A DNA stretch of 64,000 nt from Saccharomonospora sp. NB11 (lineage in GTDB: Bacteria > Actinomycetota > Actinomycetes > Mycobacteriales > Pseudonocardiaceae). The notes below the pieces were generated by a model. That model was not told where the DNA came from and ran no database searches. It saw only the letters and a list, made by a program, of their open reading frames with translations. Of this stretch, positions 1 to 7,465 are shown piece by piece. The stretch is from the NCBI RefSeq assembly GCF_015910535.1, contig NZ_JACBJG010000006.1:1-64000 (forward strand). The letters run 5' to 3'. Positions within the stretch are counted from its first letter, which is position 1; each line of letters opens with the position of its first letter. The position numbers were made by a program, and so were the translations under genes.

Positions 1-430
1 GGTCAGTGGGGTTGCTGGGGTTGGTGGGGTTGGCCGGCTCAGCGGGTTCCGCCGGGGTGGAAGGTGTCTCGGCCGACGGTGGGAGGTCGTCGACGGGCTC
101 GGCCTCGGGCAGCAGGTCGAGGCCCTCGTCGACGGGCGACTCCACCGCGTCGGTGTCCTCGGGGTCGGCCGGTGCGGCGGTGCAGTCCTCGTCGGACGGC
201 GTGCCCGTCCGGTCGTCAGCGCACAGCGCGGCGTGGTCGAGTCGGTCGGCGGGCTCACCGGCGACGGCGGAGGCCGACGTGGTCGCCAGGACGGCCGAGA
301 CGACCCACCCCCCGACGGCGAGGCCGAGCACGAGCAGCAGCCGCCGAACGACGACAAGCCGGAGCCGAGCCAGGCGACGCGGGCCGACGGCGCGCAGGCG
401 GGCGGTCGCCCGAGAGCGAGTCGCCCTCAT
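1..430 (-). CDS. Putative exported or membrane-anchored protein, truncated by window edge
   Basis: The reading frame opens with ATG at 430 and runs off the left edge without a stop, leaving 143 codons. Residues 1-30 are very Arg-rich, followed by one hydrophobic segment at about 31-50 and an Ala-Ser-Ala stretch, which looks like a Sec signal peptide or signal anchor. Two cysteines lie at about 70 and 83. The rest is acidic and Pro-rich and ends in Asn-Pro-Thr type repeats, as in a disordered extracellular linker. A weak purine-rich stretch precedes the ATG. The family cannot be named because the C-terminal part lies outside the window. Confidence 0.6.
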   Translation of the reverse strand, partial: MRATRSRATARLRAVGPRRLARLRLVVVRRLLLVLGLAVGGWVVSAVLATTSASAVAGEPADRLDHAALCADDRTGTPSDEDCTAAPADPEDTDAVESPVDEGLDLLPEAEPVDDLPPSAETPSTPAEPAEPANPTNPSNPTD

Positions 431-585
431 CGCCACCACCTGCCCTTGGCTCGTTCGTGTTTCCGCGTCGGAGTTGTCGATCATTGCGCGAGCGCGCCCC
501 GGCTACCCCGTGCGTGCCATTCTTAGCATTGCGCGCGCTCGTTTCACCCCGTCGGTATGCGATCCGCCCCGGACGGCGCAACCCA

Positions 586-1746
586 TCACAAGGTACGCAA
601 CCGCTCAATAGCCTCGTCGAGCACCTCCTCACGTTTACAGAAAGCAAATCGGAGGAGGTGTCGCCACTCGTTCGGGTGATCGGTGAAGACGCTGACTGGG
701 ACCGCTGCAACTCCGATACGCTCCGGTAGGCGCCAGGCCAGTTCCTCCGCGTCGGTGAAACCGAGCGGTCGGACGTCGGCGCACACGAAATACGTGCCCG
801 CACCGGGACGTACCGCGAAGCCCGCCTCGGCCAATCCCGCGCACAGTCGATCACGCTTGGACTCCAGGGAATCGCGTAACGCCTCCACCCACTCCAGCTC
901 GTGACGCAGTGCGTAGGCGACGGCGGGTTGCAGCGGGCCGGCCGAGGTGAAGGTGAGGAACTGTTTCGCCGCGCGCACGGCGGCGGTCAGTTCCCGGGAA
1001 GCGCAGACCCAACCGACTTTCCAGCCGGTGCAATTGAACGTCTTGCCCGCGCTGGAGATGGACACCGTGCGCGACGCCATTCCGGGAAATGCGGCCAACG
1101 GTTGGTGGGCGACGCCGTCGAAGACGAGATGCTCGTAGACCTCGTCGGTGATGGCGATCAGATCGTGCTCGACGCACAGCTCGGCGAGCCCGGAGAGCTC
1201 GTCCGTCGTGAACACCGTGCCCGTCGGATTGTGCGGTGAGTTGACCAGGATCGCTCGCGTGGCCGGTGTGACGGCCGCGCGGACGGCGTCGAGGTCGAGA
1301 GCGAACCGGTCGCCGTCCGGGACCAGCGAGACGACCTTCCGCGTCGCTCCGGACATCGCGACGGCCGCGGCGTAGGAGTCGTAGTACGGCTCGACGACGA
1401 TCACGTCGTCGCCGGGACCGGTGAGCGCGAGCAGGCTGGCCGCGATGGCCTCGGTCGCTCCGGCGGTGACCAGCACTTCGCCGTCCGGGTCGTACTCCGT
1501 GCCGTAGCGGAGGCGGTGGTGCGCGATCGCCTCCCGCAACTCGGGACGGCCCGGGCCCGGAGGGTACTGGTTCGCGCCTCCGAACAGCGCTTTCTGGGCT
1601 TCGGCCAGCATCGCCTCGGGGCCGTCGGTGTCCGGGAACCCCTGTCCGAGATTCACGGCCGAGTGTCGGGTGGCCAACGCGGTCATCTCCGCGAAGATCG
1701 TCGAGGTGAACGGCCGCAGGCGTTCGACGAGTACAGGTTCACGCAC
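586..1746 (-). CDS. PLP-dependent class I/II aminotransferase (DapC/kynurenine-aminotransferase-like)
   Basis: A fold-type I aminotransferase of about 386 residues, the usual length. It shows the substrate-end motif NLGQGFPD near residue 34, NSPHNPTG near 170, the Asp-Glu-Val-Tyr cofactor-contacting segment near 202, and the Schiff-base lysine in SSAGKTFNCTGWKVGW near residue 235. A C-terminal Arg in HLLRFAFCK would bind the substrate carboxylate. The subgroup includes N-succinyldiaminopimelate, methionine and kynurenine aminotransferases, so the substrate is not decided by sequence alone. The start is either GTG at 1746 or TTG at 1752; neither has a clear ribosome site. It is divergent from the DUF445 gene across only about 30 bp, so the promoters must overlap. 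Confidence 0.88.
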   Translation of the reverse strand: MREPVLVERLRPFTSTIFAEMTALATRHSAVNLGQGFPDTDGPEAMLAEAQKALFGGANQYPPGPGRPELREAIAHHRLRYGTEYDPDGEVLVTAGATEAIAASLLALTGPGDDVIVVEPYYDSYAAAVAMSGATRKVVSLVPDGDRFALDLDAVRAAVTPATRAILVNSPHNPTGTVFTTDELSGLAELCVEHDLIAITDEVYEHLVFDGVAHQPLAAFPGMASRTVSISSAGKTFNCTGWKVGWVCASRELTAAVRAAKQFLTFTSAGPLQPAVAYALRHELEWVEALRDSLESKRDRLCAGLAEAGFAVRPGAGTYFVCADVRPLGFTDAEELAWRLPERIGVAAVPVSVFTDHPNEWRHLLRFAFCKREEVLDEAIERLRTL

Positions 1747-1775
1747 GAGCAAGCATCCTCACGGACAATCACCCC

Positions 1776-3071
1776 ATGGAGCAACCGACGTCCACCGCCG
1801 TCCCGCTGGGTCCGCCCGGAGCACTCGATCGTGAGGAGGCCAAGCGGCGGAGCCTGCGCAGGATGAAGCTCGTGGCGCTGAGCTTCCTGCTCGGAGCCAC
1901 GGTGATCTTCCTGCTGGCGAGCTGGGCGCAGTCGGCGGGTTGGCCGAGCTGGGTGGGCTACGTCCGCGCGGCGGCGGAGGCGGGCATGGTGGGCGCGCTC
2001 GCCGACTGGTTCGCCGTGACCGCGTTGTTCCGGCATCCCCTCGGGCTGAAGATCCCGCACACGGCGATCATCCCCAACAAGAAGAGCGTGCTCGGCAACA
2101 GTCTCGGGGAGTTCGTCGGCACGAACTTCCTGGCGGAGCCGGTGGTGCGGGACAAGCTCCGCCGGGTGGAGACGTCGCGGCGGACCGGTGAGTGGCTGGC
2201 GCGTCCCGAGAACGCGGAGCGGGTCACGGCCGAGCTGGCCACCGTCGTGCGGGGCGCCGTGACGGTGTTGCGGGACGAGGACGTGCAGGCCGTCATGGAG
2301 CAGGCGGTGGTCAGGAGGGTCCTGGACAAGCAGTGGGGACCGCCGCTCGGCTCGTTGTTGCAGCAGGTCCTGGCCGACGGCGCACACCACCGACTCGTGG
2401 ACCTCGTCATCGACCGGGCCTACGAGTGGGTTCGGGACAACCACGAGACCGTGTTGCGGGTCGTGTCCGACCGGGCGCCGTCGTGGTCGCCGAGGTTCGT
2501 CGACGCGATGCTCGCCGACAAGGTGTACGGCGAGGTGCTGTCGTTCGCGTGGGCGGTGAAGACGGACGTCAACCATCCGCTGCGGCTGGCCGTGGACCGG
2601 TTCCTCGTCGAGTTCGCCGAGGACCTCCAGAAGGACCCGGAGACGATCGCGCGGGCGGAGGCCGTCAAGCAGCAGTTGGTGGAGCACCCCGAGGTGCGCA
2701 AGGTCATCGACTCGGCGTGGACGACGGCGAAGAAGATGCTGTTGAGCGCGGCGGAGGACCCGTCGAGCGAGTTGCGCAGGCGGGTGTCCACCGGGCTGGC
2801 CGCGTTGGGTGCGCGGCTGCAGTCGGACCCGGCGTTGTCGACGAAGGTGGACGGCTGGGTGGAGGACGCGGCGGCGTACGTGGTGCGGCACTATTCCACC
2901 GAGATCACGACGATCATCACCGAGACGGTCGACCGTTGGGACGCCGAGGAAACGTCGCGCAAGATCGAACTGCAGGTGGGTCGCGATCTCCAGTTCATCC
3001 GCATCAACGGCACGGTGGTCGGTGCACTGGCCGGGTTGGTGATCTACACCGTGGCGCAGTTGCTGTTCTGA
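1776..3071 (+). CDS. DUF445 family membrane-associated protein (YjiN-like)
   Basis: A 431-residue protein with the DUF445 arrangement: a short basic N-terminus, a transmembrane helix at about 33-52, the conserved segment AAAEAGMVGALADWFAVTALFRHP split around residues 62-86, a long amphipathic helical middle, and a second membrane helix at the extreme C-terminus preceded by ELQVGRDLQFIRINGT. Topology suggests a large domain held at the membrane by both ends. No enzymatic motif is visible and the biochemical role of the family is unknown to me. The ATG start follows GACAAT by 6 nt, the same geometry as the leaderless starts elsewhere in the window. Confidence 0.9.
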   Translation: MEQPTSTAVPLGPPGALDREEAKRRSLRRMKLVALSFLLGATVIFLLASWAQSAGWPSWVGYVRAAAEAGMVGALADWFAVTALFRHPLGLKIPHTAIIPNKKSVLGNSLGEFVGTNFLAEPVVRDKLRRVETSRRTGEWLARPENAERVTAELATVVRGAVTVLRDEDVQAVMEQAVVRRVLDKQWGPPLGSLLQQVLADGAHHRLVDLVIDRAYEWVRDNHETVLRVVSDRAPSWSPRFVDAMLADKVYGEVLSFAWAVKTDVNHPLRLAVDRFLVEFAEDLQKDPETIARAEAVKQQLVEHPEVRKVIDSAWTTAKKMLLSAAEDPSSELRRRVSTGLAALGARLQSDPALSTKVDGWVEDAAAYVVRHYSTEITTIITETVDRWDAEETSRKIELQVGRDLQFIRINGTVVGALAGLVIYTVAQLLF

Positions 3072-3108
3072 GTTCGACTGCCGGAGAATGCGGCGTGACC
3101 CGCCGAGT

Positions 3109-3148
3109 TATCCACAGGTTGTGGAGTTATCCACCGAGTTATCCACAG
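3109..3148 (+). promoter_or_regulatory. Cluster of three DnaA-box-like 9-mers
   Basis: TTATCCACA occurs at 3109-3117 and 3140-3148, and TTATCCACC at 3128-3136, all in the same orientation inside a 247-bp intergene. TTATCCACA is identical to the strong DnaA site of Escherichia coli; actinobacterial DnaA usually prefers TTGTCCACA. The first box is also part of the inverted repeat CCACA-GGT-TGTGG. Binding by DnaA is inference. Confidence 0.5.
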
Positions 3149-3319
3149 GATTGCTCCATGTGGGTGGTGATTTTCCCCGATTTCCACGGATTTCCGTCCG
3201 CCCGGGGGAAACGTCGCCGGTGTGAGTGTGCTGTCGCGGCACCGTTTCCGTCGGGCCGGTGTTCACGACCGCGGTGACGCGGGACACTGCTCGCACGGCT
3301 CACGAGAAGGAGGCGGCTC

Positions 3320-3700
3320 ATGGCGACCTCGGCGTCGATCAAGCTGGACTGCGTGGTGCTCGACTGTCCCGACCCGGCCGCGTTGGCTCGGTTCTACGGC
3401 GAACTGCTCGGCTGGGAGGCGGACGAACCCGAAAACGACGGCCGGTGGATCACGTTGCGCAATCCGGACGGCGGTGTGCACCTCGCGTTCCAGCGCGATC
3501 CCGAGTACCGGCCGCCCACGTGGCCGTCCCGGGAGAGGCAGCAGATGCTGCACCTGGACTTCCTGGTCACCGACGTCGAACGAGCCCAGCGCAGGGCGGT
3601 CGCGCTGGGAGCGACGTTGCTGCAGGATCCGCCTGCGAACTTCACGGTCTATGCCGACCCGGCCGGGCATCCGTTCTGTCTCTGCACGAACAGTGCGTAG
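3320..3700 (+). CDS. VOC (glyoxalase/bleomycin-resistance-like) domain protein
   Basis: A 126-residue single-domain protein with two beta-alpha-beta-beta-beta modules: the first opens KLDCVVLDCPDPAALARFY, the second HLDFLVTDVERAQRRAVALG and closes with the typical YADPAGHPFCLC. This glyoxalase-like subgroup is common in actinobacteria, often as proteins of unknown ligand. Potential metal-ligand His at the start of the second module (LHLDF) and Glu are partly retained, but catalytic function cannot be assigned. A good ribosome site (GAGAAGGAGG) lies 8 nt before the ATG. Confidence 0.88.
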   Translation: MATSASIKLDCVVLDCPDPAALARFYGELLGWEADEPENDGRWITLRNPDGGVHLAFQRDPEYRPPTWPSRERQQMLHLDFLVTDVERAQRRAVALGATLLQDPPANFTVYADPAGHPFCLCTNSA

Positions 3701-3771
3701 CGGCCCGTTCGGTCACCGTGCGTCGAACGACTCCGCCCTGAGGGTGGTCGATCCTGCGTAAGCTGGTGATC

Positions 3772-4173
3772 GTGATCTGTCCCAAGTGCCAGAACGTGAT
3801 GACGACGCTGGACAAGAACGGCGTCCACATCGAGCAGTGCAGTGGTTGTCGCGGCATCTTCCTGGATCGGGGTGAACTCGAACAGATCGTCAGCGCGGAG
3901 AACTCGTTCTACGCCTCGGCGCCGCCACCGCCCTACACGCCGCCGTCCCCGCCGCCACCTCCGCCGACCGCGCCGTACCACGGCAATGCCCCCGCGCCCG
4001 GCGGCTACTACGGCGACTCGCCGCGTCCGTATCGCGGTGCGCCCACGGCCCCTGGCCACCACGGCGGGTACTACGGCGACTCCCCGCGCCCCTACCACGG
4101 CGGTTACCACGACTCGCCGCGCCCGTACGGCCACCGCCGGCGCAAGAGCTTCCTGGAAAGCCTCTTCGACTGA
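3772..4173 (+). CDS. TFIIB-type zinc-ribbon protein with Pro/Tyr-rich repeat tail
   Basis: About 133 residues. The N-terminal 45 residues form a zf-TFIIB type ribbon with CPKC and CSGC knuckles followed by GIFLDRGELEQI, a hallmark of this family. The middle is polyproline, and the tail has three copies of a (Y/H)DSPRPY motif within Gly/Tyr/His-rich sequence before a basic end. GTG 3772 is preferred because TAAGCT lies 7 nt upstream, a leaderless-type promoter; GTG 3766 is an in-frame alternative. The next gene begins 4 bp after the stop and also carries a zinc ribbon, so the two are probably co-transcribed. Function is unknown. Confidence 0.8.
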   Translation: MICPKCQNVMTTLDKNGVHIEQCSGCRGIFLDRGELEQIVSAENSFYASAPPPPYTPPSPPPPPPTAPYHGNAPAPGGYYGDSPRPYRGAPTAPGHHGGYYGDSPRPYHGGYHDSPRPYGHRRRKSFLESLFD

Positions 4174-4177
4174 CTTC

Positions 4178-4828
4178 GTGCTCGATCTGAAGATCTGCCC
4201 CGCGTGCGGCGACAGGGCGGAGCGGCCGGTCGTCGAGGGGAAGACGCGGGTGTGTGCGCTTTGCGGGCACCGCGCCGAGTTCCGTCGGTTGCCGTTGCTC
4301 GCCCTCACCGGTCCGAGCGGGGCGGGCAAGTCCACCGTCGGGCCTGAACTCGCCCGCCGGTTGTCGGGCGAGGTCGTGGTGCTGGAACAGGACGTGCTGT
4401 GGACCGGGGCGTTGCGTGACGACGTCGACGGACACCCGGCGTTCCGCTCCACGTGGTTGCGGATGGCCGCGATGATCCATCAGAGCGGTCGTCCGGTGGT
4501 GCTGTGCGGGACCGTCGTGCCACCCGAGTTCGAGACGCTGCCGGAGCGGGTGTTCTTCTCCGACATCCACTACCTTGCGCTGGTCGCCGACTCCGCGGTG
4601 CTCGCGCGCCGCCTGCGTCGCCGCCCGGCGTGGCGGGGGTGGGACGAGTCCCGTATCGCGGAAATGCTGGAGTTCAACGAGTGGTTGCGGCGCGATGCCG
4701 CGTCGCTGGCCCCTCCCGTCGAGTTGTTCGACACCACGACCGTGCCGTTGGCCGCCGCCGTCGCTCACGCGGAGCGGTGGGTGCGCCGGGTGCTCGACGT
4801 CGACGCTGCTCGCGCTGGTGCGAGCTGA
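4178..4828 (+). CDS. Zinc-ribbon plus P-loop nucleotide kinase-like protein
   Basis: A 216-residue protein with GTG start 4 nt after the preceding stop. Residues 6-32 carry two Cys pairs (CPAC and CALC), a rubredoxin-like ribbon; the rest is a P-loop domain with Walker A GPSGAGKST near residue 45, VLEQDVLW as a likely Walker B/lid-acid region, and a VLARRLRRRPAWRGWDE segment resembling the Arg-rich lid of shikimate/gluconate-type kinases. This suggests a small-molecule kinase, but the phospho-acceptor is unknown. Fusion of a zinc ribbon to such a kinase, beside another zinc-ribbon gene, is the unusual point. Confidence 0.75.
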   Translation: MLDLKICPACGDRAERPVVEGKTRVCALCGHRAEFRRLPLLALTGPSGAGKSTVGPELARRLSGEVVVLEQDVLWTGALRDDVDGHPAFRSTWLRMAAMIHQSGRPVVLCGTVVPPEFETLPERVFFSDIHYLALVADSAVLARRLRRRPAWRGWDESRIAEMLEFNEWLRRDAASLAPPVELFDTTTVPLAAAVAHAERWVRRVLDVDAARAGAS

Positions 4829-4885
4829 GCGCTTGCAGCAGCTAGCACCCCGGCGTAGCGTCGAGGTCGGAGGTGTGGGGACGTC

Positions 4886-5326
4886 ATGACACAGGTTCGT
4901 GCCGACGAGGAACGGGACGACCACGTGGGCGGGCCGATCGACCGGGTCACCGACCTGGGCAAGGACATCGGCTCGTACATTCGGCAGCAACGCAACAACG
5001 CCAAGATCTCGCTTCGGCAGCTCGCGAAACTGGCCGGGGTGTCGAATCCCTACCTGAGCCAGATCGAGCGAGGGCTGCGTAAACCGAGCGCGGAGATCCT
5101 GCAGCAGATCGCCAAGGGGCTGCGGATCTCGGCGGAGGCGTTGTACGTGCAGGCGGGAATCCTCGACCAGCCCGTCGGAGGTCCGGTGGTCGACGCCGTC
5201 CGTGCCGACACCTCACTCACCGAGCGGCAGAAGCAGGTGCTGCTCGACGTGTACGAGTCGTTCCGGCGGGAGAACCGGACGACGACCGCAAGTGACGCGA
5301 GCGCAAGTGCCGACGACGAGGAGTGA
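4886..5326 (+). CDS. XRE-family transcriptional regulator (Rv0474-like)
   Basis: A 146-residue regulator with a Cro/CI-type helix-turn-helix at about 30-85; the recognition helix region reads LAKLAGVSNPYLSQIERG and is followed by KPSAEILQQIAKGLRISAE. The C-terminus (about 105-146) has a short helix and an acidic Ser/Asp-rich tail. It directly precedes the HbhA-like gene by 6 bp and the DUF2516 gene, the same order as Rv0474-hbhA-Rv0476 in mycobacteria, so it probably controls that operon. The ATG is preceded by GGAGGTGTGGGGACGTC. Confidence 0.87.
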   Translation: MTQVRADEERDDHVGGPIDRVTDLGKDIGSYIRQQRNNAKISLRQLAKLAGVSNPYLSQIERGLRKPSAEILQQIAKGLRISAEALYVQAGILDQPVGGPVVDAVRADTSLTERQKQVLLDVYESFRRENRTTTASDASASADDEE

Positions 5327-5332
5327 GCCACG

Positions 5333-6079
5333 ATGACGAGCACGAACACCGAGAACACCCGTGACCTGACCGCGCTGATGCACGCAGCCAGGGAGGGGGT
5401 CCGGACGTCGTTGCTGGCCGCGCTGGGTGCGGGAAGCCTGGCGAGCCAGGCGGTGGCGGACGCGGTGGCCAAGGCCAAGGAGCGGGTGAACACCAGCAGC
5501 GAGGCGGCCCGCAAGAACATCGAGGACCTGCCGTCGGAGTGGGCGCACCTGCGTGACCGGCTCGACCCGGCGGAGTTGCGCAGGCTGCTCGACGAGTCCG
5601 CCAAGGCGGCCACGACCTGGTACCAGGAACTGGTCTCCTCGGGCGAGCGGACCTGGGAACACGCGGTGGAGCCCCAGGTCAAGCGCGGCGTCGAGCAGTT
5701 CGAGGAGGCGTTGCGCACGGCGCAGGAGCGCGTCGACGAGGCGACCTCGGACGCACGGGAGCGGGTCGACCACGTCGTCGCGATGCTGACACGGCGTGCA
5801 CAGGAGGCCGAGGAAACGGTGGACGCCGTCGCCACCGGCCGGACGGACGAGGCGCCCGGTCCGGTGAAGGCCGAGGCGGAGCGTGTGGCAACGGCGCGCG
5901 GGCGGACCGCGGGGAAGGCCACCGACTCCGGCGCGCCGGAGTCCCCGACTCGGTCGCAGCGCTCGGCGAAGGCGGCCTCGGCGCGCAAGAAGGCCATGAA
6001 GCCCGACGCGGGCTCTGCGACGTCGTCGGCGAAGCCTCGCCGCACCTCTCGGGAGCCGGGGTCGACCGACAAGGCGTGA
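5333..6079 (+). CDS. hbhA: Heparin-binding haemagglutinin (HbhA)-like coiled-coil protein
   Basis: A 248-residue protein. The first 165 residues are helical with heptad pattern and align by pattern with HbhA: LLAALGAGSLASQAV near residue 25, EDLPSEWAHLRDRLDPAELRRLLDE near 60-85 (given here in two halves joined), and a long amphipathic helix after it. The C-terminal 80 residues are basic and low in complexity with Ser, Thr, Ala and Lys, but they lack the KKAAPAKKAA-type repeats that make mycobacterial HbhA bind heparin. A role in adhesion is therefore doubtful; cell-surface or polar-growth roles are possible. It is the second gene of an operon with the XRE regulator. Confidence 0.8.
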   Translation: MTSTNTENTRDLTALMHAAREGVRTSLLAALGAGSLASQAVADAVAKAKERVNTSSEAARKNIEDLPSEWAHLRDRLDPAELRRLLDESAKAATTWYQELVSSGERTWEHAVEPQVKRGVEQFEEALRTAQERVDEATSDARERVDHVVAMLTRRAQEAEETVDAVATGRTDEAPGPVKAEAERVATARGRTAGKATDSGAPESPTRSQRSAKAASARKKAMKPDAGSATSSAKPRRTSREPGSTDKA

Positions 6080-6114
6080 GCCTGCGAGCTCTCGGCCTCA
6101 CCCCCGTCCTGACG

Positions 6115-6120
6115 TAGGCT
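6115..6120 (+). promoter_or_regulatory. Leaderless -10 element TAGGCT
   Basis: TAGGCT ends 6 nt before the GTG at 6127, so transcription would begin at the start codon of the DUF2516 gene. Confidence 0.55.
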
Positions 6121-6126
6121 GGGGGA

Positions 6127-6423
6127 GTGCCGCCTCTCGCCTACTACATCGTCATGGTCATCGATTGGGCCGGGACGCTCGTCGGCCTGATCGCGTTCAT
6201 CCACGCCGTGATGCAGCGGTCGGACGCCTTCACCGCCGCCGACCGGCTGACCAAACCCGCGTGGTTGGGCATCACGGGTGGTGCGACCGTGGCCATGGGA
6301 CTGTTCCAGTTCTACGGCGCGGGCATGATCTTCTGGCTCGCCGCGCTGGTCGCCAGCCTCGTCTACGTCGTGGACGTGAGACCCAAGTTGATCGAGGTCC
6401 AGCGGGGCGGTTCGAGCTGGTGA
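6127..6423 (+). CDS. DUF2516 family membrane protein
   Basis: A 98-residue membrane protein with three hydrophobic helices, at about 2-25, 45-66 and 72-88, and the family motif TKPAWLGITGGA between helices one and two. It matches the Rv0476 position after hbhA. No catalytic residues are evident. The GTG start is leaderless by pattern, so the gene has its own promoter besides any read-through from the HbhA operon. Confidence 0.85.
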   Translation: MPPLAYYIVMVIDWAGTLVGLIAFIHAVMQRSDAFTAADRLTKPAWLGITGGATVAMGLFQFYGAGMIFWLAALVASLVYVVDVRPKLIEVQRGGSSW

Positions 6424-6439
6424 GCTCCTCCTCCGGGCA

Positions 6440-6445
6440 TAGGCT
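6440..6445 (+). promoter_or_regulatory. Leaderless -10 element TAGGCT
   Basis: TAGGCT is followed by 6 nt and then GTG 6452, the start of the YbaK-like gene. Confidence 0.55.
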
Positions 6446-6451
6446 CGCGGT

Positions 6452-6991
6452 GTGAGTAGTTGGACGATCGCCGGGACGTTGACGCCTGTCCCGGCCTCCG
6501 AGCATCCCGAACTCCTGGCCGAACCGGTGGCCGCCGCTCTTCCCTCGCTCGCCGAGCCTGTCGGTGTCGTCGAGATCGACCCCGACCTGGCCGACACGGC
6601 GGCGTTCTGTGAGACGTACTCCTCACCGCTCTCCGCGTCCGCCAACTGCGTGGTGGTGTCGGGCAAGCGGTCGGGCGAGGTGCGGTACGCGGCGGCGCTC
6701 GTGCTCGCCACGACGCGGGCGGACGTCAACGGGGTGATCAAGCGCAGGCTCGACGTCCGCAAGGCGTCGTTCGCCCCGATGGACGAGGCCGTCGAGCTGA
6801 CGGGCATGGCCTACGGCGGGATCACGCCGGTCGGGCTGCCGTCGGGCTGGCCGATCCTGATCGACGAAGCCGTGGCGTCGGCACCCGAACTTGTCGTGGG
6901 CAGCGGTATCCGGGGTAGCAAGCTGTTGGTCACCGGAGCCGCGCTGGCCGCGTTGCCTGGTGCCGAGGTCATCGACGGGCTCGCCAGGTGA
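6452..6991 (+). CDS. YbaK/aminoacyl-tRNA deacylase domain protein
   Basis: A 179-residue protein of the YbaK/ProX superfamily, which hydrolyses mischarged aminoacyl-tRNAs in trans. The expected core is present: NCVVVSGKRSGE with the conserved Lys near residue 70, KRRLDVRKASFAPMDEAVELTGMAYGGITPVGLP split over residues 95-130, and the terminal VGSGIRGSKLLVTGAAL strand pair. The N-terminal 45 residues are an added segment common in actinobacterial members. Substrate tRNA specificity cannot be read from sequence. Confidence 0.87.
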   Translation: MSSWTIAGTLTPVPASEHPELLAEPVAAALPSLAEPVGVVEIDPDLADTAAFCETYSSPLSASANCVVVSGKRSGEVRYAAALVLATTRADVNGVIKRRLDVRKASFAPMDEAVELTGMAYGGITPVGLPSGWPILIDEAVASAPELVVGSGIRGSKLLVTGAALAALPGAEVIDGLAR

Positions 6992-7021
6992 GCGAGCGAC
7001 ACCACGGGAAGGTGGGGCTCC

Positions 7022-7465
7022 ATGGGTAGCGTCACAGCCACGGCCGAACGACACCTCGACGCACCGGCGGAGACGGTGGCACGACTGCTCGCCGACTACC
7101 GGTCGGTGCGACCCCGCATCCTCACCGACGACTATCGCGACTACGAGGTCGTCGAGGGTGGCACGGGTGCGGGCACGGTCGTCCGTTATCTGCTGCAGGC
7201 GACGAAGAAGCGGGTCCGCGACGTGCGCGCCACGGTGAGCGAACCGGAGGCGGGAACGCTGGTCGAGACCGACCAGGACTCCAGCATGGTCACGACGTGG
7301 ACGGTGAGGACGGACGGCGATCGCAGCGTGGTGCGGGTCGAGACGACCTGGCAAGGCGCGGGTGGCGTCGGCGGCTTCTTCGAGAAGACGTTCGCACCGA
7401 TCGGACTGCGACGAATCTACGACGGCGTGCTCGACAAGCTCGCCGAGGAAGTACGAGGTCAGTGA
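7022..7465 (+). CDS. SRPBCC (START/polyketide cyclase-like) family protein
   Basis: A 147-residue helix-grip protein with the typical opening TATAERHLDAPAETVARLLADY, a beta-rich centre (GTVVRYLLQATKKR, TWTVRTDGDRSVVRVETTW) and a long closing helix. Such proteins bind hydrophobic ligands or act as cyclase-like enzymes; no ligand is indicated. Its stop codon overlaps the ATG of the oxidoreductase gene by one base (TGATG), implying translational coupling. The AAGGTGGGGCTCC region 5 nt upstream of the ATG serves as ribosome site. Confidence 0.85.
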   Translation: MGSVTATAERHLDAPAETVARLLADYRSVRPRILTDDYRDYEVVEGGTGAGTVVRYLLQATKKRVRDVRATVSEPEAGTLVETDQDSSMVTTWTVRTDGDRSVVRVETTWQGAGGVGGFFEKTFAPIGLRRIYDGVLDKLAEEVRGQ

